Assembly: GCF_002863005.1 (NCBI RefSeq) | Contig: NZ_PKDG01000045.1 | Coordinates: 1 to 39,429, forward strand | Origin: Pseudoxanthomonas sp. | GTDB lineage: Bacteria > Pseudomonadota > Gammaproteobacteria > Xanthomonadales > Xanthomonadaceae | Length of the DNA: 39,429 nucleotides | Reading direction: 5' to 3' | Part shown: positions 1 through 6,980 of the stretch, piece after piece | Numbering within the stretch: the first letter of the stretch is position 1 | Layout of the letters: each line of letters opens with the position of its first letter | Translations under genes and position numbers: made by a program | Notes under the pieces: model-generated | Database searches by the model: none | What the model saw: only the letters and a program-made list of their open reading frames with translations | Told to the model about the DNA's origin: nothing

Positions 1-95
1 CCAGCGCCTGCACTCGGCGCTGGGCTATCGATCACCGGTGGAGTTCGAGCAGTGCCGCTAGAGAACCGCTGTCCACTTTTTCGTAGGAACTGCCA
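1..95 (+). mobile_element. Right end of an IS3-family insertion sequence (partial)
   Basis: Only the last part of the element is in the window. It holds the C-terminus of the transposase (stop at 59-61) and then a terminal sequence, about 70-95, running TGTCCAC...TGCCA. Read from the other strand this starts TGGCAGTTCC and continues to AGTGGACA, resembling IS3-family terminal inverted repeats, which begin TG and often contain AGTGGAC. Directly after position 95 the sequence becomes the right half of an attC site, so the element sits inside an integron recombination site. The exact boundary and any target duplication cannot be set because the left end is outside the window. Confidence 0.75.
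2..61 (+). CDS. IS3-family transposase OrfB, C-terminal fragment
   Basis: The first 60 bases after position 1 translate to a 19-residue tail containing HSALGYRSPVEFE, which is the typical end of the DDE integrase-core (rve) transposases of IS3-family elements. The reading frame is open at the left edge, so the gene is cut by the window and not necessarily broken. The catalytic domain is not visible. Its product would act on the element's own ends. Family assignment rests only on this short but characteristic tail. Confidence 0.75.
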   Translation, partial: QRLHSALGYRSPVEFEQCR

Positions 96-131
96 CCCGC
101 TTCGCGGGTCGGCTTAATTCAGGTGTTAGGC
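96..131 (+). other. attC site 1, right half only (cut by IS3 element)
   Basis: The sequence from about 96 to 131 matches the right arm of the other attC sites: the CGCGGGTCGGCTTAATTC block and the right core GTTAGGC at 125-131. The left core and left arm are missing and are replaced by the end of the IS3 element. The other half may lie on the far side of the element. With only half a site, integrase-driven excision at this point should fail. Confidence 0.85.
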
Positions 132-134
132 CGC

Positions 135-587
135 ATGGAAGCTTCCAAAGACATCGTCTATTTCTACACTCGGACGATGCCGTTCTGGGGCTTATCGAAC
201 TTCTCGCCACCTGGCTTTGAGGCTGATGGCGTCTATTGGCCTACGGTCGAGCACTACTTCCAGGCGAAAAAGTTCCTAGATTCAGCAACTCGGGAGCGTA
301 TCCGCAGGGCAGCAACACCCAAGCTCGCGCGCGAGCTTGGCCAGAGTCGCGCCACTCCATTGCGGCCGGGTTGGGATGACCTGCGAGACCAGGTAATGCT
401 TGAGGCCCTGCGTCTCAAGTTCCAACAGCCGGCCGCCCGAGATGTCCTCCTGTCCACTGATGACCGATTGCTGGTTGAGGCATCGCCATATGATTACTAT
501 TGGGCTGCCGGAGAGGATGGCTCCGGCCTCAATAGGCTCGGACACCTACTCATGCAAGTGCGTACAGAGATTCGGAGTGCGGCCTAA
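135..587 (+). CDS. NADAR-domain protein (YbiA-like N-glycosidase), cassette gene 1
   Basis: The 150-residue protein is essentially one NADAR domain. Visible family features are FWGLSNF (residues 17-23), a VEHYFQAKKF helix (about 38-47) with the conserved Glu-His pair, and a C-terminal GLNRLGHLLMQVR-type segment. NADAR proteins cleave N-glycosidic bonds. Known members remove riboflavin-pathway intermediates (YbiA/COG3236), and others remove ADP-ribose from guanine in DNA, acting as antitoxins to DarT-type toxins. The ATG at 135 lies four bases past the attC core; a GTG at 123 is in frame but inside the core, so ATG is preferred. The stop overlaps the next attC. Its position as an integron cassette suggests a stress or defence role (inference). 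No toxin partner is seen beside it. Confidence 0.85.
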   Translation: MEASKDIVYFYTRTMPFWGLSNFSPPGFEADGVYWPTVEHYFQAKKFLDSATRERIRRAATPKLARELGQSRATPLRPGWDDLRDQVMLEALRLKFQQPAARDVLLSTDDRLLVEASPYDYYWAAGEDGSGLNRLGHLLMQVRTEIRSAA

Positions 588-641
588 CAATTCATTCAAG
601 CCGAACCCGCTTCGCGGGTCGGCTTAATTCAGGCGTTAGGT
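582..641 (+). other. attC site 2
   Basis: A 60-bp site with left core GCCTAAC (582-588) and right core GTTAGGT (635-641). The centre folds as an imperfect hairpin, AAGCCGAACCCGC opposite GCGGGTCGGCTT, with one unpaired base, as expected for a single-stranded attC hairpin recognised by an integron integrase. The left core supplies the stop codon of the NADAR gene. Confidence 0.92.
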
Positions 642-657
642 TGCCGGGGAACCTTTA

Positions 658-903
658 GTGGCTCGTCTAACGATTGAAGTGCCAACCGGCGTCATTGGAG
701 ACATAGCGTCCGCACTGATGCGAGCCGGCCTCGGCGAGGCAGAAAGCACCGAGCTAGCGGAGGTCATCATTTCAACTACAGCAGTCGGATTTAGAGACGA
801 TAGGCTTGTGCGCTCTGGGATCGACGTTTCACTCTTGGTTGCCGAGCTTCGTGGAGTCGGACTTGTCGTTTACTGGTCTGGCGCTGCTCGGCTGGCAACC
901 TAA
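658..903 (+). CDS. Hypothetical 81-aa cassette protein
   Basis: I do not recognise this protein. It starts at a GTG 16 bases past the attC core and its TAA stop lies in the next attC (898-957). The sequence has an initial short strand (ARLTIEVP), a helix rich in Ala, Glu and Leu, and a hydrophobic end (VGLVVYWSGAARLAT). There is no signal peptide, clear membrane span or catalytic motif. Single small genes of unknown function are the usual content of sedentary integron cassettes. A real gene is supported by the cassette geometry and by the frame filling the cassette. Confidence 0.6.
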   Translation: MARLTIEVPTGVIGDIASALMRAGLGEAESTELAEVIISTTAVGFRDDRLVRSGIDVSLLVAELRGVGLVVYWSGAARLAT

Positions 904-957
904 CAATTCATTCAAGCCGAACCCGCTTCGCGGGTCGGCTTAATTCCGGTGTTAGGC
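898..957 (+). other. attC site 3
   Basis: A 60-bp site with left core ACCTAAC (898-904) and right core GTTAGGC (951-957). The inner part is the same as in site 2 except for a CCGGT variant before the right core. Confidence 0.92.
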
Positions 958-960
958 CCC

Positions 961-1395
961 TTGTTCAGCAAAATCGCAACCCTGATAGATCGCAAACCGA
1001 CCCGGCTCGCACTCGCTGCAGTCGCCGTTGGTTGCACGCTGCTACTTGGACCTTTTGTTGTCGTCCTGCTAGTTGTTGGGCTGCGCGAGCCAGGTCTTTT
1101 TGCATTGGGCCTCGGAGGTGCCGCTGGCCTTCTAGGCGCCTTCTTTCGCATCGGTGCCGGCCCGCGCTTTTTTCTCCTCACCAAATGGGAGCGTGGCGGT
1201 ATAGCCATTTGCATTGCCGGCGGGATAGTAGCCTCATTCTTCGCTGCAATTGCTTTGCCAGGAAATATCTACTGGAGCACACTCACCCCGCTAGTCGGGC
1301 TAATCGGTTTGTTCCTTCTGGCAGGCTCAATCAGAGGCCCCGTGCCGGGGTCTAACAATTCATTCAAGCCGAACCCGCTTCGCGGGTCGGCTTAA
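961..1395 (+). CDS. Small integral membrane protein, cassette gene 3, reading through attC
   Basis: A protein of about 144 residues with four or so hydrophobic segments: around residues 13-35 (LALAAVAVGCTLLLGPFVVV region), 40-60, 80-100 and 105-120. No family is recognised. The TTG at 961 is taken as start because it lies in cassette-specific sequence; a GTG at 949 is in frame but inside the attC core. The frame has no stop before attC 4. It continues through it and ends there, so the last 13 residues (NNSFKPNPLRGSA) are encoded by the recombination site itself. That tail is polar and follows the last membrane span. It should therefore change if the cassette moved next to a different attC variant. 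Confidence 0.6.
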   Translation: MFSKIATLIDRKPTRLALAAVAVGCTLLLGPFVVVLLVVGLREPGLFALGLGGAAGLLGAFFRIGAGPRFFLLTKWERGGIAICIAGGIVASFFAAIALPGNIYWSTLTPLVGLIGLFLLAGSIRGPVPGSNNSFKPNPLRGSA

Positions 1396-1409
1396 TTCTG
1401 GTGTTAGGC
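1350..1409 (+). other. attC site 4
   Basis: A 60-bp site with left core GTCTAAC (1350-1356) and right core GTTAGGC (1403-1409), and the same hairpin core as the neighbouring sites. It is translated in part as the C-terminus of the membrane protein before it. Confidence 0.92.
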
Positions 1410-1417
1410 GGCACACC

Positions 1418-1786
1418 ATGCACTGTCGATATCCAAGGAACCTGCTCTCAAAGCTTGTATTGGCAACGCTGGGCGCCGCTCTCATCACAAGCTGTGTTCA
1501 TCATCGCCTTGGACCAAAAACGGAGCACGCACGCGTTGCGCGCGGTTTTGGGCTTGCCGCCGGGTGCGAAATTTCAGAGTCAATGAGGCGCTATGAAACT
1601 TTAGACTTTGCTGATCTGTTGGGTAACCCAAATCTTGCAGACTCGGCAGAATGGGCGACGGCCATTTCCATAATGCAGCCAGGCGACCAGCTCCGCCACG
1701 TCAACTGTGATACGGGTGAAAACTACTTTGGCCTATTTCGCGACAGCACTGCTTTATTCAAGTTTGGCCGCATGATCAATGATTGA
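1418..1786 (+). CDS. Small putative lipoprotein, cassette gene 4
   Basis: A 122-residue protein with an N-terminal basic and hydrophobic signal (RNLLSKLVLATLGAALITSC) ending in a plausible lipobox, I-T-S-C, with the acylated cysteine at residue 26. This predicts export and lipid anchoring. The mature part of about 97 residues has no motif I recognise. It contains Asp/Glu-rich stretches and two further cysteines, near residues 50 and 96. The ATG lies nine bases past the attC core. A shorter frame from 1401 overlaps it but has no family features and ends early. Function unknown. Confidence 0.65.
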   Translation: MHCRYPRNLLSKLVLATLGAALITSCVHHRLGPKTEHARVARGFGLAAGCEISESMRRYETLDFADLLGNPNLADSAEWATAISIMQPGDQLRHVNCDTGENYFGLFRDSTALFKFGRMIND

Positions 1787-1798
1787 TCGCCGAGTGCC

Positions 1799-1858
1799 GC
1801 CTAACAGTTCATTCAAGCGGAACCCGCTTCGCAGGTCGGCATAATTCTGGTGTTAAGA
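1799..1858 (+). other. attC site 5 (diverged)
   Basis: A 60-bp site with left core GCCTAAC (1799-1805). The right core reads GTTAAGA (1852-1858), which misses the last pyrimidine of GTTRRRY. The inner arms carry further changes (GCGGAACCC and CAGGTCGGCATAATTC) that weaken the hairpin compared with sites 2-4. Recombination here may be poor. Confidence 0.85.
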
Positions 1859-1863
1859 CCTAC

Positions 1864-2277
1864 GTGAGATTCCCTGCACCTACAAATGAAGAAATCGCCG
1901 AGGTTGAGAGCACTATCGGTTATTCGCTCCCATCTGCGCTCGTCGAGCTTTATGCCAAACGAGGCAATGGTGGCTTCGGGCCGGACTATGGCCTGCTCGG
2001 CTTGGGCTCTGGCCATGTAACGGATCAAGGCGACACGGCTCTAGGCCTCTACCGCGTCTTCAACGAGCCAGATGCAGAAGATCCGGGCTGGGCTTGGCCT
2101 AAGCATTTGCTCCCCATTCTTCATGTTGGCTGTGCCATCCACTACTGCATAGACTTGGCCTCGCCGGACAATCCTGTCGTCAAATTTGATCCAAATGGGT
2201 TCGGCCCAGGCGAAGACTGGCAGTCTGCGTTTTCTGTGGCTTTTCCAAAGCTGGAGCCTTGGCTTGGTGGGCTCTAA
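1864..2277 (+). CDS. SMI1/KNR4 (SUKH) family protein, cassette gene 5
   Basis: The GTG at 1864, just past the attC core, gives a 137-residue protein. The open frame extends upstream to 1783 but that part is attC sequence. The N-terminus (PTNEEIAEVESTIGYSLPSALVELY) followed by an NGG-like motif (KRGNGGFGP) is the classic start of the SMI1/KNR4 or SUKH fold: an initial helix, the L-P turn, and Asn-Gly-Gly. SUKH proteins are common as immunity proteins beside contact-dependent or polymorphic toxins, and also occur alone. No toxin gene is next to it here, so an orphan immunity role is inference. The stop lies in attC 6. Confidence 0.75.
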   Translation: MRFPAPTNEEIAEVESTIGYSLPSALVELYAKRGNGGFGPDYGLLGLGSGHVTDQGDTALGLYRVFNEPDAEDPGWAWPKHLLPILHVGCAIHYCIDLASPDNPVVKFDPNGFGPGEDWQSAFSVAFPKLEPWLGGL

Positions 2278-2331
2278 CAAATCATTCAAGCCGAACCCGT
2301 TTCGCGCTTCGGCTTGATTCTGGGGTCAGGC
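2272..2331 (+). other. attC site 6, decayed terminal site
   Basis: This 60-bp site is alignable with the others over its full length, but the left core is CTCTAAC (first base not a purine) and the right core is GTCAGGC (T to C at the third position). Several hairpin bases are also changed (CCCGTTTCGCGCTTCGGCTTGATTC). No later attC is seen, so this marks the end of the array. Confidence 0.8.
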
Positions 2332-2368
2332 CCCGCGTGAGCCATGTGGGGAACTTGCAGTCAGCAGC

Positions 2369-2575
2369 ATGAAAACTCGCCTGCATTGTTCCCCCGTTAC
2401 GTACTGCAAGACGGGTATCGCGCTGGTTACCATCGCAGCCCTCCTTTTCCTGGTGGGACTTGCCAAAGATCCCGCGCCCAGTGACGAAATCAGACGTTTT
2501 CTTGTCGCGGGCTTGAGCGTGGGTGGGGCGGTGCTGTACGTCGCCGGCAAGATCGCTTCAGCCAAGCGCAGGTAG
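2369..2575 (+). CDS. Small hypothetical membrane protein
   Basis: A 68-residue protein with two hydrophobic spans, about residues 16-33 and 45-62, separated by a short charged loop (KDPAPSDEIRR), and a basic C-terminus. It starts 38 bases after the last decayed attC and has no attC after it. It could be an old cassette that has lost its site, or the first flanking chromosomal gene. No strong ribosome binding site is visible, and function is unknown. Confidence 0.5.
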   Translation: MKTRLHCSPVTYCKTGIALVTIAALLFLVGLAKDPAPSDEIRRFLVAGLSVGGAVLYVAGKIASAKRR

Positions 2576-2677
2576 CTCAGCGCCTTAGCAGCGGCGTCCG
2601 TCCCGCGGCGCCGAACGGACAGGATCCTCGCCAGCCGAGTACAGGCGTAAGATCCCCGCACGTGCCTGGAGCCTGCC

Positions 2678-3106
2678 ATGTCGAAGATGCTTCGCAACAT
2701 CGCTGCCGTCGTCGCCGGCCTCGCACTCGGCAGTCTCGCCAACATGACCGTCGTCATGCTCGGACCCGCGCTCTTCCCGCCCCCGCCGGGCGTGGACATG
2801 ACGACGGCGGAGGGCCTGCGGCAGGCCATGCCGCTGTTGCAGCCGCGGCATTTCATCGCCCCGTTTGTTGCGCACGCACTGGGGACGCTGGTCGGTGCGC
2901 TTGCCGCGCATGGTATCGCCGGCAGCCGCAAGGAACTGTTCGCCTGGGTAATCGGCCTTCTGTTCCTGTTCGGCGGCATCGCCGCCAGCGTGATGATTCC
3001 CGCACCCATCTGGTTCAAGGTCTGCGACCTGTTGTTCGCCTACCTGCCGATGGCGTGGCTGGCGATCCGGATCGCGACGTATCGGAAGCGCGCGCCTGCC
3101 GCTTGA
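2678..3106 (+). CDS. Hypothetical integral membrane protein
   Basis: A 142-residue protein with about four hydrophobic segments (residues 5-30, 62-82, 88-108 and 115-135) and a basic tail. It shows no catalytic motif. It is transcribed toward the sdh/lol run and converges with lolD, with 35 bases between the two stops. I know no function for it. Confidence 0.7.
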   Translation: MSKMLRNIAAVVAGLALGSLANMTVVMLGPALFPPPPGVDMTTAEGLRQAMPLLQPRHFIAPFVAHALGTLVGALAAHGIAGSRKELFAWVIGLLFLFGGIAASVMIPAPIWFKVCDLLFAYLPMAWLAIRIATYRKRAPAA

Positions 3107-3141
3107 TACAGGAGCGCGGCATCTGGTCGCGCCGCCGCCGA

Positions 3142-3849
3142 TCAGACGGCGTCGCGGAGCAGCTCGCGCAGCTTGCCTTCGTGAAGTTCCAGCACCCGGT
3201 CCAGCCGGCGCGCCAGGCGGCGATCATGGGTCACCAGTACCAGACTGGTCTTCTGCGCCCGGTTGAGCTCGAGCATCAGGTCGAACACGGTCGCCGCGGT
3301 CTTCTCGTCCAGATTGCCCGTGGGCTCATCGCCCAGCACGCAGGCCGGTTGGTTGACCAGGGCGCGCGCCACCGCGGCACGCTGCCGCTCGCCCCCCGAC
3401 AATTCACCGGGCTTGTGCGCCAGGCGATGCCCCAGGCCGACCGACTCCAGCAAAGCCCTCGCCTTGCCGGACGCCGCTTCGGCACCGGCACCACCCAGCA
3501 TCACCGGCATCATGACGTTCTCGAGCGCGGTGAACTCGGGCAGAAGGTGGTGGAACTGGTAGACGAACCCGAGCGAGCGGTTGCGCAGCTGGCCACGCGC
3601 CGCGTCGGACAGCGACGACATCTTCTGTCCGGCGACGTACACCTCGCCCGAGGTCGGCGTATCCAGGCCGCCGAGCAAGTGCAACAGCGTGCTCTTGCCG
3701 GCGCCGGAAGCGCCCACGATCGCGACGGTCTCGCCGGGCTGCACGTTCAACTCCAGCCCGTCGAACACCGGCGTGCGCAGCTTGCCTTCGGCATAGGTCT
3801 TGCCCAGTGCCTCGGCGTGCACGACAGCGGAACGGATCGCATCATTCAT
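3142..3849 (-). CDS. lolD: Lipoprotein-releasing ABC transporter ATPase LolD
   Basis: This cytoplasmic ATPase powers release of mature lipoproteins from the inner membrane to the carrier LolA. Visible motifs are Walker [10 protein letters not shown] (residues 46-54), the Q-loop region [18 protein letters not shown], which is strongly LolD/MacB-like, the signature LSGGERQR (150-157), Walker B with DEPTGNLD (174-181) and the H-loop VLVTHD. The length of 235 is normal. Its ATG overlaps the end of lolC by eight bases, so the two are translationally coupled. It is the last gene of the minus-strand run that begins at 9794. No lolE follows; the next gene is convergent. Confidence 0.95.
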   Translation of the reverse strand: MNDAIRSAVVHAEALGKTYAEGKLRTPVFDGLELNVQPGETVAIVGASGAGKSTLLHLLGGLDTPTSGEVYVAGQKMSSLSDAARGQLRNRSLGFVYQFHHLLPEFTALENVMMPVMLGGAGAEAASGKARALLESVGLGHRLAHKPGELSGGERQRAAVARALVNQPACVLGDEPTGNLDEKTAATVFDLMLELNRAQKTSLVLVTHDRRLARRLDRVLELHEGKLRELLRDAV

Positions 3850-5089
3850 AGCGCAGCGCCTCCGCGGGCTGGGTGCGGGCAGCGCGCCACGCGGGATAGA
3901 GCGTGGCGAGGAAGCTCATCGTCAAGGCCACGGCGGCGATCAGCACGACTTCGCTGCCGCTGAGTTCGTAGGGCAAGCCGGTGATGTAGTACACGTCCGG
4001 CGGCAGCAGCGTCACCTTGAACACGGCTTCGATGGCGGCGAGGATGTACTCCAGGTTGATGGTCAGCAGGATGCCGCCGACCACGCCAAGGACCGTGCCC
4101 ATCACGCCGATCAGCAGACCCTGCACCATGAACACCTGCATCACGCCGCGCGGCGTCAGGCCCAGCGTGCGCAGGATGGCGATATCGGCCTGCTTGTCGG
4201 TCACCAGCATGACCTGGGAGTTCACCAGCGAGAACGCGCCCATCAGGATGATGAAGGACAACAGGATGCCCATCACCGTCTTCTCCATTTTCAGCGAGTG
4301 GTAGAGGTTGGCGTTCTCGCTGGTCCAGTCGCTGATCCGGTAAGGTCCCTGCAGACGCAGCGCGAGGTCGCGTGCCACCTCCCAGGACTGGTACATGTCG
4401 TGCAGTTTGAGACGCACGCCGGTCACGCCCTCGCCCATCCGCAACACACGCTGCAGGTCGCCCATGTGCACGAGCGCGAGGTTGCGGTCGACGTCGTTGT
4501 GACCGACCGAGAAAATGCCGCTGACGGTGAAGCGCTTGATCTTGGGCATCGCGCCCATGGGCGTACCCTGGAAATCGCCGGCGGTGACGACCACGCTGTC
4601 GCCGACACCGACGCGCAGCCACGCCGCCAGCTCCTGACCCAGCAGGATGTGGAATTCACCCGGCTTCAGCGAGTCCAGCGTGCCCGCCTTCATCTTGTCG
4701 CCGATCACAGAAACCTTCGGTTCCTCGCCAGGCAGGATGCCGGTGACCAGCGCACCCTGAGGATCGGCATTGCCGGTCAGCATCGCCTGCACGTTGATGA
4801 AAGGGGCGGCACCCGACACGCGCGGGTCGTCCATCGCGATCTTGGTGGCATGCGGCCAGTCGTGCATGGCCTCGCCTGCGCCCATTACCGTCGCGTGCGC
4901 CGTGGCCTGGAGCAAGCGGTCGCGGATTTCGCGCTGGAAACCGCTCATCACCGACAGCGTGGTGATCAGGATCATCACGCCGAGCGCAATGCCCACGACC
5001 GAGGCCAGCGAGATGAAGGAGATGAAACCGTTGCGGCGCTTGGCGCGGAGATAGCGCAGGCCGATGGCGACGGGAATGGGTTTGAACAT
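3842..5089 (-). CDS. lolC: Lipoprotein-releasing ABC transporter permease (LolC/LolE type)
   Basis: Inner-membrane permease of the Lol system, 415 residues. It has the FtsX/MacB topology: one N-terminal span (about residues 22-48), a long periplasmic domain, and three C-terminal spans (about 270-400). The N-terminus ([22 protein letters not shown]) is typical. The periplasmic TPMGAMP (176-182) matches the Hook loop with which LolC binds LolA. The open frame extends upstream to 5455, but family alignment starts at the ATG at 5089. Because only one permease gene accompanies lolD, it may work as a homodimer, as proposed for LolF-type systems (inference). Confidence 0.93.
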   Translation of the reverse strand: MFKPIPVAIGLRYLRAKRRNGFISFISLASVVGIALGVMILITTLSVMSGFQREIRDRLLQATAHATVMGAGEAMHDWPHATKIAMDDPRVSGAAPFINVQAMLTGNADPQGALVTGILPGEEPKVSVIGDKMKAGTLDSLKPGEFHILLGQELAAWLRVGVGDSVVVTAGDFQGTPMGAMPKIKRFTVSGIFSVGHNDVDRNLALVHMGDLQRVLRMGEGVTGVRLKLHDMYQSWEVARDLALRLQGPYRISDWTSENANLYHSLKMEKTVMGILLSFIILMGAFSLVNSQVMLVTDKQADIAILRTLGLTPRGVMQVFMVQGLLIGVMGTVLGVVGGILLTINLEYILAAIEAVFKVTLLPPDVYYITGLPYELSGSEVVLIAAVALTMSFLATLYPAWRAARTQPAEALRYE

Positions 5090-5186
5090 GCCCCTATGGT
5101 GCCCGATCCCTCCGGTGCCGCCCAGCATCCCCGCTGCCCGCAGCAAGCCGGAGTTCACGCCGCCGTGCAGCCGGCAGCGTATCCGG

Positions 5187-5549
5187 TCACCAGGCAGCAT
5201 GACGCCAACGCCCGCCGGCACGCTCGCGCCAACGGAGAAACGCCAGCGGACCCCGCCACCGCAGGCACACCGCGCACATCGGCACGCCGTCGACGCTGGG
5301 GGCCCGCTCGTTGCCGGGAAACCAGAAAGCCAAGGGGGGCTTCCGCCCTTCCTTGCGCGACAGCCACAGGCCATACCCGAGCGCGAAAGCACCGGCAGGC
5401 CAGGCGATCGGTCGCGGCATTTCGCTCGCCAGGATCGAGACGGCACCCAGCGCACCCAGCAGGATCAGCACCGCCTGCAGCAGGCGCGACGGCCGCCACT
5501 CAAGCCGGCAGTTGACGGATCCGTTCGACCAGCGCGGCGAGTTCCGCAT
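5187..5549 (-). CDS. ygfX: YgfX (CptA)-like membrane protein, likely C-terminally truncated
   Basis: A protein of about 120 residues following sdhE. It contains [10 protein letters not shown], two hydrophobic stretches forming the usual YgfX hairpin (about residues 22-58), and the [11 protein letters not shown] block that is conserved in the family. YgfX is encoded with SdhE in many proteobacteria and has been linked to membrane or cell-shape effects. The only in-frame start is ATG 5549, inside sdhE. The frame ends with a TGA at 5187-5189 after HAAW. If that codon is passed, the same frame continues with PDTLPAARRRELRLAA to a TAG at 5094-5096, and this is the expected C-terminal motif. It is therefore either a nonsense-truncated gene or a sequencing error. 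Confidence 0.7.
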   Translation of the reverse strand: MRNSPRWSNGSVNCRLEWRPSRLLQAVLILLGALGAVSILASEMPRPIAWPAGAFALGYGLWLSRKEGRKPPLAFWFPGNERAPSVDGVPMCAVCLRWRGPLAFLRWRERAGGRWRHAAW

Positions 5550-5748
5550 CGGGACAGTGCTCGTAGCCCATGAACCAGCGCCAGAGCTTATCGTCCTCGC
5601 AATCGAGCAGCCGTAGGAAAACAACGCGCTGCGGTTCGGATTCGACCGCCCAGCAGCGGTCGAGATAACGTCCGAACAGCTGGTCCAGTTCGCGCATGCC
5701 ACGCCGGCAGCGCCAGCGGATGCGCTTGAGTTCGGGATCGTCGCTCAT
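5500..5748 (-). CDS. sdhE: FAD assembly factor SdhE
   Basis: An 82-residue cytoplasmic protein needed for covalent attachment of FAD to SdhA. It carries the signature RRGMRELD (RGxxE motif, about residues 14-21), the LFGRYLD segment, and the [18 protein letters not shown] block typical of the SdhE/YgfY/SDHAF2 family. The open frame runs upstream to 5892, but family similarity begins at ATG 5748. That ATG overlaps the stop of the MAPEG gene (5745-5748), indicating translational coupling. Its place in the sdh operon fits its role. Confidence 0.93.
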   Translation of the reverse strand: MSDDPELKRIRWRCRRGMRELDQLFGRYLDRCWAVESEPQRVVFLRLLDCEDDKLWRWFMGYEHCPDAELAALVERIRQLPA

Positions 5749-6176
5749 GCCGCGGTCAGCGCCAGCGCGAGGCGCACCCAGAACGCGATCAACACCAGCG
5801 TTGCCAGCGCATAGACCACGAAGCGGGTCATGACATGGTTCCAGGTGCAGTGCACCAGGCTGTGCACGGTGCGCAACGCGACGAAGGCCCACGCCAGCGC
5901 GAGCGAGACCGCATCCGAGACGCCGAGCTGCGCCGCCAGCAGCACGCCGGCATAGAACAGCACCGGCAGCTCGAAGAGATTGCGGAAGTTGTCCGACGCG
6001 CGCGTATCGCTAAGCAGGCGCACCGAATCCGCGGCATTCGCCAGTGCCTGCGCGTGGATGCGCTTGCGGGCCATTTCACCCAGCCGAAGCTGGTACAGCC
6101 TGACCCACACGAGGAAGGTCAGGCCGGCCATTGCCACGGCGGGCCAGAGGATTGCCGTGGCGGGTCCGTCGCTCAT
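5745..6176 (-). CDS. MAPEG-family membrane protein
   Basis: A 143-residue protein with four predicted spans, about residues 5-25, 70-90, 92-112 and 120-141. The segments [21 protein letters not shown] and [20 protein letters not shown] are characteristic of the MAPEG superfamily (membrane-associated eicosanoid/glutathione metabolism proteins). Bacterial members have varied or unknown substrates. The gene starts four bases after the sdhB stop and overlaps sdhE by four bases, so it is embedded in the sdh operon. A link to complex II is suggested only by position. Confidence 0.85.
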   Translation of the reverse strand: MSDGPATAILWPAVAMAGLTFLVWVRLYQLRLGEMARKRIHAQALANAADSVRLLSDTRASDNFRNLFELPVLFYAGVLLAAQLGVSDAVSLALAWAFVALRTVHSLVHCTWNHVMTRFVVYALATLVLIAFWVRLALALTAA

Positions 6177-6180
6177 GCGG

Positions 6181-6963
6181 TCAGGCGCGACGCGCCATCA
6201 TCAGCTTCTTGATCTCGGCGATCGCCAGCGCCGGGTTCAGGCCCTTGGGGCAGGTCCGGGCGCAGTTCATGATGGTATGGCAGCGGTACAGCTTGAACGG
6301 ATCTTCCAGATCGTCCAGGCGCGCACCGGTGTCCTCGTCGCGCGAATCGATGATCCAGCGGTAGGCCTGCAGCAGGATCGCCGGGCCGAGGTAACGCTCG
6401 CCGTTCCACCAGTAGCTCGGGCAGCTCGTCGAGCAGCAGGCGCACAGGATGCACTCGTACAGGCCGTCCAGCTTCTTGCGGTCTTCCGGCGACTGCAGGC
6501 GCTCGCGATCCGGCGGGGCCGGCGTCTGCGTGCGGATCCAGGGCTTGATCGAGGCGTATTGCGCGTAGAAATGGGTCAGGTCGGGAACCAGATCCTTCAC
6601 CACGTCCATGTGCGGCAGCGGATAGATCGGCACTTCCGCCTTGCCGCAATCGCCGATGGCCTTGGTGCAGGCCAGCGTGTTGGTGCCATCGATGTTCATC
6701 GCGCACGAACCGCAGATGCCTTCGCGGCACGAGCGACGGAACGTCAGCGTGGGATCGATCTCGTTCTTGATCTTGATCAGCGCGTCCAGGACCATCGGGC
6801 CGCACTTGTCGAGATCGATTTCGTAGGTGTCAGTGCGCGGATTGGCGCCGTCGTCCGGGTTCCAGCGGTACACCTTGAAGGTGCGCACGTTCTTGGCGCC
6901 CTTCGCGGGGAAGTGCTTGCCCTTGGTGACGCGCGAGTTCTTCGGGAGCGAAAATTCGGCCAT
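6181..6963 (-). CDS. sdhB: Succinate dehydrogenase iron-sulfur subunit
   Basis: A 260-residue electron-transfer subunit of complex II, passing electrons from SdhA FAD to ubiquinone. The [2Fe-2S] ligands are Cys79, Cys84, Cys87 and Cys99 (CREGICGSC and later LAC). The [4Fe-4S] and [3Fe-4S] clusters are carried by C171-I-L-C-A-C-C with C181-P, and by C228 with [11 protein letters not shown] (C234, C238). The length is normal. It lies 17 bases downstream of sdhA. Confidence 0.98.
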   Translation of the reverse strand: MAEFSLPKNSRVTKGKHFPAKGAKNVRTFKVYRWNPDDGANPRTDTYEIDLDKCGPMVLDALIKIKNEIDPTLTFRRSCREGICGSCAMNIDGTNTLACTKAIGDCGKAEVPIYPLPHMDVVKDLVPDLTHFYAQYASIKPWIRTQTPAPPDRERLQSPEDRKKLDGLYECILCACCSTSCPSYWWNGERYLGPAILLQAYRWIIDSRDEDTGARLDDLEDPFKLYRCHTIMNCARTCPKGLNPALAIAEIKKLMMARRA

Positions 6964-6980
6964 GTGTCAGTCTCCCGGGC

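Larger units (their letters stand above)
96..2331 (+). mobile_element. Distal part of a chromosomal (sedentary) integron cassette array
   Basis: One truncated and five complete near-identical 60-bp attC sites alternate with single + strand genes: a NADAR protein, an 81-aa unknown, a membrane protein, a lipoprotein and a SUKH protein. Each complete site has an RYYYAAC-like left core and a GTTRRRY-like right core around an imperfect hairpin. Cassette genes read away from the integrase in integrons, so intI and attI should lie to the left of position 1. The near-uniform attC sequence is what is known for integrons kept by one host lineage, in contrast to the mixed sites of mobile integrons. The site at 2272-2331 is decayed and no further attC follows, so this is probably the old end of the array. 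Confidence 0.9.

Noticed and set aside
1401..1586. 61-residue frame in cassette 4
   Set aside because: It overlaps a longer frame that has a signal peptide and lipobox, and its own start lies in the attC core.
96..2331. CRISPR array
   Set aside because: The repeats are 60 bp with gene-sized, coding intervals and RYYYAAC/GTTRRRY cores. They are attC sites, not CRISPR repeats.
3800..5515. 571-residue open frame on the + strand opposite lolC and lolD
   Set aside because: It is rich in His, Gln, Arg and Ala with no recognisable domain, and it runs antisense to well-supported lolC/lolD. Such frames are common in GC-rich DNA.
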